Shown here one piece after another: positions 59,902-64,000 of a stretch of 64,000 nt of DNA. Position 1 is the stretch's first letter. Every line of letters begins with the position of its first letter. The translations under genes and the position numbers were made by a program. The stretch is taken from the NCBI RefSeq assembly GCF_000379905.1, contig NZ_KB904059.1, positions 40,923-104,922 on the forward strand, read 5' to 3'. This stretch comes from Rodentibacter pneumotropicus DSM 21403. GTDB taxonomy: Bacteria > Pseudomonadota > Gammaproteobacteria > Enterobacterales > Pasteurellaceae. Under the pieces are notes generated by a model, which did not search any database, had not been told where the DNA came from, and saw nothing but the letters and a program-made list of their open reading frames with translations.

Positions 59902-61323
59902 CTATCCGTGATAACGCCCTACACCTAATTCATCTTCTTTTCGTGTTCGGTTCATCACTTCTTGTGGTGATTGCGCAATACGTAATCCCATTTCTTCTTC
60001 AGTACGAACCACTTCACCACGCAAAGAATTAGTATAGACATCAGTGATTTTCACATCAACAAATTTTCCGATCATCTCAGGCGAACCTTGGAAATTCACA
60101 ATACGGTTTGTTTCCGTTCTTCCGGTAAGTTCCATAATGTCTTTTTTTGATGGACCTTCAACTAACACCCGTTGCTCTGTCCCCAACATACGACGGCTAA
60201 ATTGTGCCGCCTGCTGATTAATGCGTTCTTGCAAGACATATAAGCGTTGCTTTTTCTCATCTTCCGTCACATCATCGGGCATATCAGCTGCCGGTGTGCC
60301 CGGACGGGCGGAATAAACAAAACTAAAGCTCATATCAAAATTCACTTGAGCGATAAGATTCATGGTTTGCTCAAAATCTTCTGTGGTTTCGCCCGGGAAA
60401 CCCACAATAAAATCAGAGCTGATTTGAATATCAGGACGGACTGCACGTAACTTACGAATAATGGATTTATATTCCAATGCAGTATGGCTACGTTTCATCA
60501 TCGTCAGCACACGATCAGAACCGGACTGAACTGGTAAATGTAAGAAACTCACTAATTCCGGCGTATCACGATAGACATCAATAATATCATCGGTAAATTC
60601 AATCGGATGACTTGTGGTGAAACGTAAACGGTCAATTCCGTCAATTGATGCCACTAAACGAAGCAATTCGGCAAAACTACAAATCTGACCATCATGAGTC
60701 GGTCCACGATAAGCATTCACATTTTGCCCCAGTAAATTGACTTCACGTACGCCTTGTTCCGCCAGTTGAGCAATTTCAAATAATACATCATCCACCGGAC
60801 GGCTGACTTCTTCTCCCCGAGTATAGGGTACGACACAGAAAGTACAATACTTGTTACATCCTTCCATAATGGAAACAAATGCCGTCGGTCCTTCTGCACG
60901 AGGTTCAGGTAAACGATCAAATTTTTCAATTTCAGGGAAACTGACATCTACCACCGAACTTTTACCGCCACGAATTTGGTTAATCATTTCCGGTAGGCGG
61001 TGCAATGTTTGCGGTCCAAAAATAATATCCACATAAGGTGCACGATGGCGAATATGTTCACCTTCTTGTGAAGCAACACAACCGCCCACCCCTATCACTA
61101 AATTGGGATTATTCTTCTTTAATTCTTTCCAACGTCCTAACTGATGAAATACTTTTTCTTGCGCTTTTTCACGGATAGAGCAGGTATTTAATAACAATAC
61201 ATCCGCCTCTTCAGGAATCTCTGTCAATTCAAGTCCATGGGTGCTTAATAGCAAATCCGCCATTTTTGACGAATCATACTCATTCATTTGGCAGCCCCAA
61301 GTTTTAATATGTAATTTTTGCGT
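59902..61323 (-). CDS. miaB: tRNA-2-methylthio-N6-dimethylallyladenosine synthase
   Basis: A 473-residue radical-SAM methylthiotransferase that modifies A37 of tRNAs. The N-terminal UPF0004 domain has GCQMNEYDS and [10 protein letters not shown] with cluster-binding cysteines; the radical-[15 protein letters not shown] motif is near residue 157; a TRAM domain ends the protein. Start 61323 ([13 protein letters not shown]) gives the family N-terminus; eight upstream codons are likely not used. Uptake-type terminator lies upstream, belonging to cpdA. Confidence 0.97.
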   Translation of the reverse strand, partial: TQKLHIKTWGCQMNEYDSSKMADLLLSTHGLELTEIPEEADVLLLNTCSIREKAQEKVFHQLGRWKELKKNNPNLVIGVGGCVASQEGEHIRHRAPYVDIIFGPQTLHRLPEMINQIRGGKSSVVDVSFPEIEKFDRLPEPRAEGPTAFVSIMEGCNKYCTFCVVPYTRGEEVSRPVDDVLFEIAQLAEQGVREVNLLGQNVNAYRGPTHDGQICSFAELLRLVASIDGIDRLRFTTSHPIEFTDDIIDVYRDTPELVSFLHLPVQSGSDRVLTMMKRSHTALEYKSIIRKLRAVRPDIQISSDFIVGFPGETTEDFEQTMNLIAQVNFDMSFSFVYSARPGTPAADMPDDVTEDEKKQRLYVLQERINQQAAQFSRRMLGTEQRVLVEGPSKKDIMELTGRTETNRIVNFQGSPEMIGKFVDVKITDVYTNSLRGEVVRTEEEMGLRIAQSPQEVMNRTRKEDELGVGRYHG

Positions 61324-61429
61324 CATCTTTCTACAATTGTGAGTCAATCCAATAAAAACAGTCGGCTATTGTACAAATTTGTACTCATTCTTACCAGTCA
61401 AAATTTATTTCTGCTACGATTGAAAACTA

Positions 61430-61461
61430 AAAAAGTGCGGTCGTTTTTGACCGCACTTTTA
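61430..61461 (-). terminator. inverted uptake-sequence terminator of cpdA
   Basis: AAAAAGTGCGGTC and GACCGCACTTTT flank a five-base loop; both arms are exact uptake sequences. On the minus strand it follows the cpdA stop (61468) directly and has a T-tract. Confidence 0.92.
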
Positions 61462-61467
61462 TTATAT

Positions 61468-62292
61468 TTAATACCCTTCTTCCTGCATATTCGGCAAGAA
61501 TACTGCCTGTCGGATTCGTTTAACAGCTGTCACAATCGTACCGTCCGAATGCAATTCAATTTCCCGCCAACCGGGCTGAGCTTTATCTAAGGCAAAATGC
61601 TGACTATCCGCTTTAAATTGAATACAAGTTGAAGGTGTCGCCATCACTTGATAACCTTGCCAAAGACTATCCACTTGTTGATGGATATGCCCATATAAAA
61701 TCCCTTTCACATTTCTAAACAGTGAAAGCACATCAAATAAATCATGGGAATTACGTAAATTATGCTGGTCAAGCCAAGCTGAATTTGTCGGCAATACATG
61801 GTGATGGAACACAATTAAAGTATGATATTCGGGATATTTTTCCAATGTTGTTTTTAACAAATCCAATTGGTATTGACTCAATTCACCATGAGGCATACCG
61901 TAAACTTGACTATCCAGCAATAAAACTTGCCAATATTCTCCCAACAAAATATGTTTTGCCTTTTCCATAGGAGATTGATTTAGATTTTCGACCATTTTAG
62001 GTTGAAAATCATGATTACCGGGTATCCAAAAGACGGGCAATCCAAAAGGTTTTACCATGTTCACAAAGCGCTGATATCCCTCATCACTACTATCTTGCAC
62101 TAAATCACCGGTAGCCAGTATGGCATCAAATTCTCTCTTTTCTTGTTGAATTTCTTTCAAAACCTGTGCAAAACTCGCCTGTGTATTCACACCCAATAAT
62201 TCATTTTTTTCATCTTTAAATAAGTGTGGATCGGTAATTTGTAATAATTTCACCATCGGTTTTTCAGCCCGATAGACAAACGTATTTTTCAT
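61468..62292 (-). CDS. cpdA: 3',5'-cyclic AMP phosphodiesterase
   Basis: A 274-residue metallophosphoesterase that hydrolyses cAMP and so tunes CRP activity and competence. Metal-binding motifs are DPHLF, GDLVQD, GNHDF, HHHVLP and GHIHQ in order. The start at 62292 (MKNTFVYRAEKP) matches my recollection of the H. influenzae protein; the in-frame ATG at residue 13 is the alternative. It follows nudF by 15 bases. Confidence 0.95.
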   Translation of the reverse strand: MKNTFVYRAEKPMVKLLQITDPHLFKDEKNELLGVNTQASFAQVLKEIQQEKREFDAILATGDLVQDSSDEGYQRFVNMVKPFGLPVFWIPGNHDFQPKMVENLNQSPMEKAKHILLGEYWQVLLLDSQVYGMPHGELSQYQLDLLKTTLEKYPEYHTLIVFHHHVLPTNSAWLDQHNLRNSHDLFDVLSLFRNVKGILYGHIHQQVDSLWQGYQVMATPSTCIQFKADSQHFALDKAQPGWREIELHSDGTIVTAVKRIRQAVFLPNMQEEGY

Positions 62293-62307
62293 AGATGACT
62301 CCTAACT

Positions 62308-62934
62308 TCATTGCCAACGTTGTTGCAACTGAGCATAATTTAATTGAAGCCATTGCAAGCCCATCACTGCAATGCCATTATCAATTTTCCCCTCGCACAT
62401 CCACTGATACGCTTGTTCACGTTTCACAACCTGTACTCGAATGTCTTCATTTTCGCAAGCCAAACCATGAATCCCTTTTGCTTGTGTGCTATCCACTTCC
62501 CCTGCAAATAAATGAATCCTTTCAACGACACCACCGGGACTGTCCCATACACTTAAGCAATGAATAAGATTCTTAACACTCACACCGGCTTCTTCTTCAC
62601 TTTCACGCAAGGCCACATCTTCCGGTCGTTCACCTTTTTCCACCATACCGGCAATTAACTCCAGCAACCAAGGGGAATGATTAGGCTCAGGATGATAAGC
62701 CGCCCCAATACGAACCTGCTCGACCAGCACCACCGCATCTTTTTTAGGATCATAAGCAACGACAGCTGCCGAAGCCCCTTTGATAAGCAATTCACGTGTG
62801 ACAACCCCACTTTCACCACCGGCAAAAAGCTTGTGTTTAAATTGAATTTTCTTGAGCGTGAAAAATCCGTCATACAGAACATCTTCATTAAGAATTTCAA
62901 TATCACGCTGATTAAACTGTTGAATTTCAGACAT
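62308..62934 (-). CDS. nudF: ADP-ribose pyrophosphatase
   Basis: A 208-residue Nudix hydrolase that cleaves ADP-ribose to AMP and ribose-5-phosphate. The Nudix box is GMVEKGERPEDVALRES with EEEAG following (near residues 97-119). ELIAG before it and WDSPGGVVERIHLF after it are typical of the ADPRase group. Start 62934 (MSEIQQFNQRD) fits family members; four upstream codons are optional. It is the first gene of a nudF-cpdA pair. Confidence 0.95.
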   Translation of the reverse strand: MSEIQQFNQRDIEILNEDVLYDGFFTLKKIQFKHKLFAGGESGVVTRELLIKGASAAVVAYDPKKDAVVLVEQVRIGAAYHPEPNHSPWLLELIAGMVEKGERPEDVALRESEEEAGVSVKNLIHCLSVWDSPGGVVERIHLFAGEVDSTQAKGIHGLACENEDIRVQVVKREQAYQWMCEGKIDNGIAVMGLQWLQLNYAQLQQRWQ

Positions 62935-63040
62935 CTTTTTCTCCAAATACTTCGGTAAAAAATCATACGCTCAAAAGACGATAAAACAAATAAAAGGTTT
63001 ATACTTTTTGTTGAAACTTTGACATGGCTCACAAAAAATA

Positions 63041-63077
63041 AAATGCCATGATCGTTTCTTCACCAATCATGGCATTT
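63041..63077 (-). terminator. terminator of the glycosyltransferase gene
   Basis: AAATGCCATGAT and ATCATGGCATTT form a perfect 12-bp stem with a 13-base loop, with A/T tracts outside; it lies 17 bases beyond the glycosyltransferase stop on the minus strand. Confidence 0.9.
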
Positions 63078-63094
63078 TTCTCAAATGAACAACA

Positions 63095-64000
63095 CTAATG
63101 CTCTTCAGACCAAGGTTTCCGATTCTCGTGATTCTGAATATTTACTTCACATAATCTTTTAATCAAGGCCTCTCTCACGCCTGGCAGATCTAATAAAGAC
63201 GCTAATTCCTCATCACCTTGTATCCTTATCATTTTCGCTAAATCAGCACTGTAGTTCACTGTATATTTTGCAGATCCTACTCCAACTTTACCCAACTCTT
63301 GTAATTTTTTATAAACGTGTCGGTCATTGTATATACCCGAATACCAACTTCGTGAAAGCTCTATCGCTAAAGTTCGGGGAAATGCATAAGTATTCGTATC
63401 AATATGACACTCTTGGTTACTAAAATTAAAAACTAGAGGGTATGTTTTGTCAGCGTAAATAATATTTATCTCAACAGGCTTATTAAGCTTCCAATAACCA
63501 AGGGATTCCCAGTCATCTGAACAAATAAATTGCCCATTTAAAGAATAAAAATCCCTTAATGAATATGCAAAATCAGCCCCTCTATCTAATACTTTAACAA
63601 GTTCTTCAACATGATTTGGTTTATACCAATTATCATCATCTAAATAACAAATAATATCTTCTTCAACCAAAAATGAAGCTATCGCATTAATACCACTATT
63701 TACCATACCATTTTTCCCAGTGTTCATTGGAAGGTAGGTAATAACAAGATCTTGATAAGGCTCAACAAGTCCTTTTACTTTCTCCGAAAATTGCTCACCA
63801 TCAACAAAAATATAATGGCGACACGGATAAGTCTGCACTTTCACACTTTCAATCGCACGAACCAATTCATCACGCCCAATGGTTGAAGTAATAACAGCTA
63901 CTGTCTTGTTTGTTTGTTTGTTTGTTTGTTTGTTTGTTTGTTTGTTTGTTTGTTTGTTTGTTTGTTTGTTTGTTTGTTTGTTTGTTTGTTTGTTTGTTTG
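63095..64000 (-). CDS. GT2-family glycosyltransferase, 5' end beyond window, read through CAAA repeats
   Basis: Partial gene. From the right edge the minus-strand frame runs through the tetranucleotide tract as Lys-Gln-Thr-Asn repeats, then KTVAVITSTIGRDELVRAIESVKVQTYP, the start of a GT-A fold, then ICYLDDDNWYKPNHVEELVKVL with the DxD-type metal site, and SGIYNDRHVYKKL. About 270 residues follow the repeat. It is likely to add a sugar to lipooligosaccharide, by analogy with repeat-bearing transferases lic2A, lgtC and lex2 of H. influenzae. The acceptor and sugar are unknown. Start codon(s) lie beyond the window; a TTG at 63865 is only the first internal candidate. Confidence 0.85.
   Translation of the reverse strand, partial: QTNKQTNKQTNKQTNKQTNKQTNKQTNKQTNKTVAVITSTIGRDELVRAIESVKVQTYPCRHYIFVDGEQFSEKVKGLVEPYQDLVITYLPMNTGKNGMVNSGINAIASFLVEEDIICYLDDDNWYKPNHVEELVKVLDRGADFAYSLRDFYSLNGQFICSDDWESLGYWKLNKPVEINIIYADKTYPLVFNFSNQECHIDTNTYAFPRTLAIELSRSWYSGIYNDRHVYKKLQELGKVGVGSAKYTVNYSADLAKMIRIQGDEELASLLDLPGVREALIKRLCEVNIQNHENRKPWSEEH
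63906..64000 (+). repeat. tetranucleotide tract (TTTG)n / CAAA on the coding strand
   Basis: Twenty-three complete TTTG units (63909-64000), preceded by a partial TTG, run off the end of the window without an interruption. On the coding strand they are CAAA. All three frames of CAAA are free of stops, so changing the number of units shifts the frame of the following glycosyltransferase relative to any upstream start. This is the classic slipped-strand phase-variation arrangement of Haemophilus. Confidence 0.97.

Noticed and set aside
61430..61461. Inverted AAGTGCGGT pair as transposon ends or an att site
   Set aside because: Opposed uptake sequences downstream of genes are a standard terminator form in this family.
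63863..63865. TTG codon as the true start of the glycosyltransferase
   Set aside because: The conserved GT2 beginning (VAVITSTIGRDEL) lies upstream of it in the same open frame, so the gene must start further upstream, before the repeat.

Overview
This is Pasteurellaceae DNA, most likely from the Haemophilus/Aggregatibacter branch. The core uptake signal sequence AAGTGCGGT (or its complement ACCGCACTT) recurs about three dozen times by eye. Gene order matches what I remember of H. influenzae in several blocks: cnoX-trxB-cydD-cydC, ppiB|cysS, the mraZ-to-lpxC division/cell-wall cluster, the art operon with gmhA, and nudF-cpdA. The AT-rich composition fits. I cannot name the species. The window ends inside a tetranucleotide repeat, which may be the physical end of a contig.

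Layout. 1-5.5 kb: tail of cnoX, trxB, cydDC (cytochrome bd assembly), the 4.5S SRP RNA on the minus strand, and nrdG. 5.5-6.8 kb: an unrecognised 123-residue protein behind a TatD-family hydrolase. 7-9.6 kb: alanine dehydrogenase plus an Na+-coupled NSS transporter. 9.6-11.6 kb: ppiB and cysS. 11.8-16.4 kb: an L-lactate module (lctP, lutA, lutB, lutC). 16.7 kb: a PhnA/YjdM zinc-ribbon protein.

17.0-31.7 kb is the accessory heart of the window: two related hexuronate/aldonate catabolic modules side by side. Module 1 has the order I recall for H. influenzae HI0047-HI0055. Only its TRAP transporter, alcohol dehydrogenase and GntR regulator are intact; kdgA, an SDR gene, kdgK and uxuA are reduced to fragments. 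Module 2 is complete for D-glucuronate: UxaC -> SDR fructuronate reductase -> UxuA -> KdgK -> KdgA, giving pyruvate and glyceraldehyde-3-phosphate. It also has its own TRAP transporter, whose subunits are transcribed divergently, a GntR regulator and the wreck of a GH31 glycosidase gene. Both modules have a GntR-type palindrome next to a CRP-like site in the divergent control region.

31.8-35.6 kb: pheA, a periplasmic 5'-nucleotidase and lpxC. 35.7-53.1 kb: the dcw cluster on the minus strand (mraZ, rsmH, ftsL, ftsI, murE, murF, mraY, murD, ftsW, murG, murC, ddlB, ftsQ, ftsA, ftsZ, lpxC), with three phased MraZ-type repeats in front of mraZ and a possible attenuator between mraY and murD. 53.2-58.8 kb: cstA, a small zinc-ribbon membrane protein, the arginine ABC transporter artPIQM and gmhA. 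59-63 kb: a secreted ATP-dependent DNA ligase (LigE type), miaB, cpdA and nudF. 63.1-64 kb: the 3' part of a GT2 glycosyltransferase read directly out of at least 23 CAAA repeats, a likely phase-variable surface-glycan gene.

All calls come from reading the sequence and remembered family knowledge; no database search was run.
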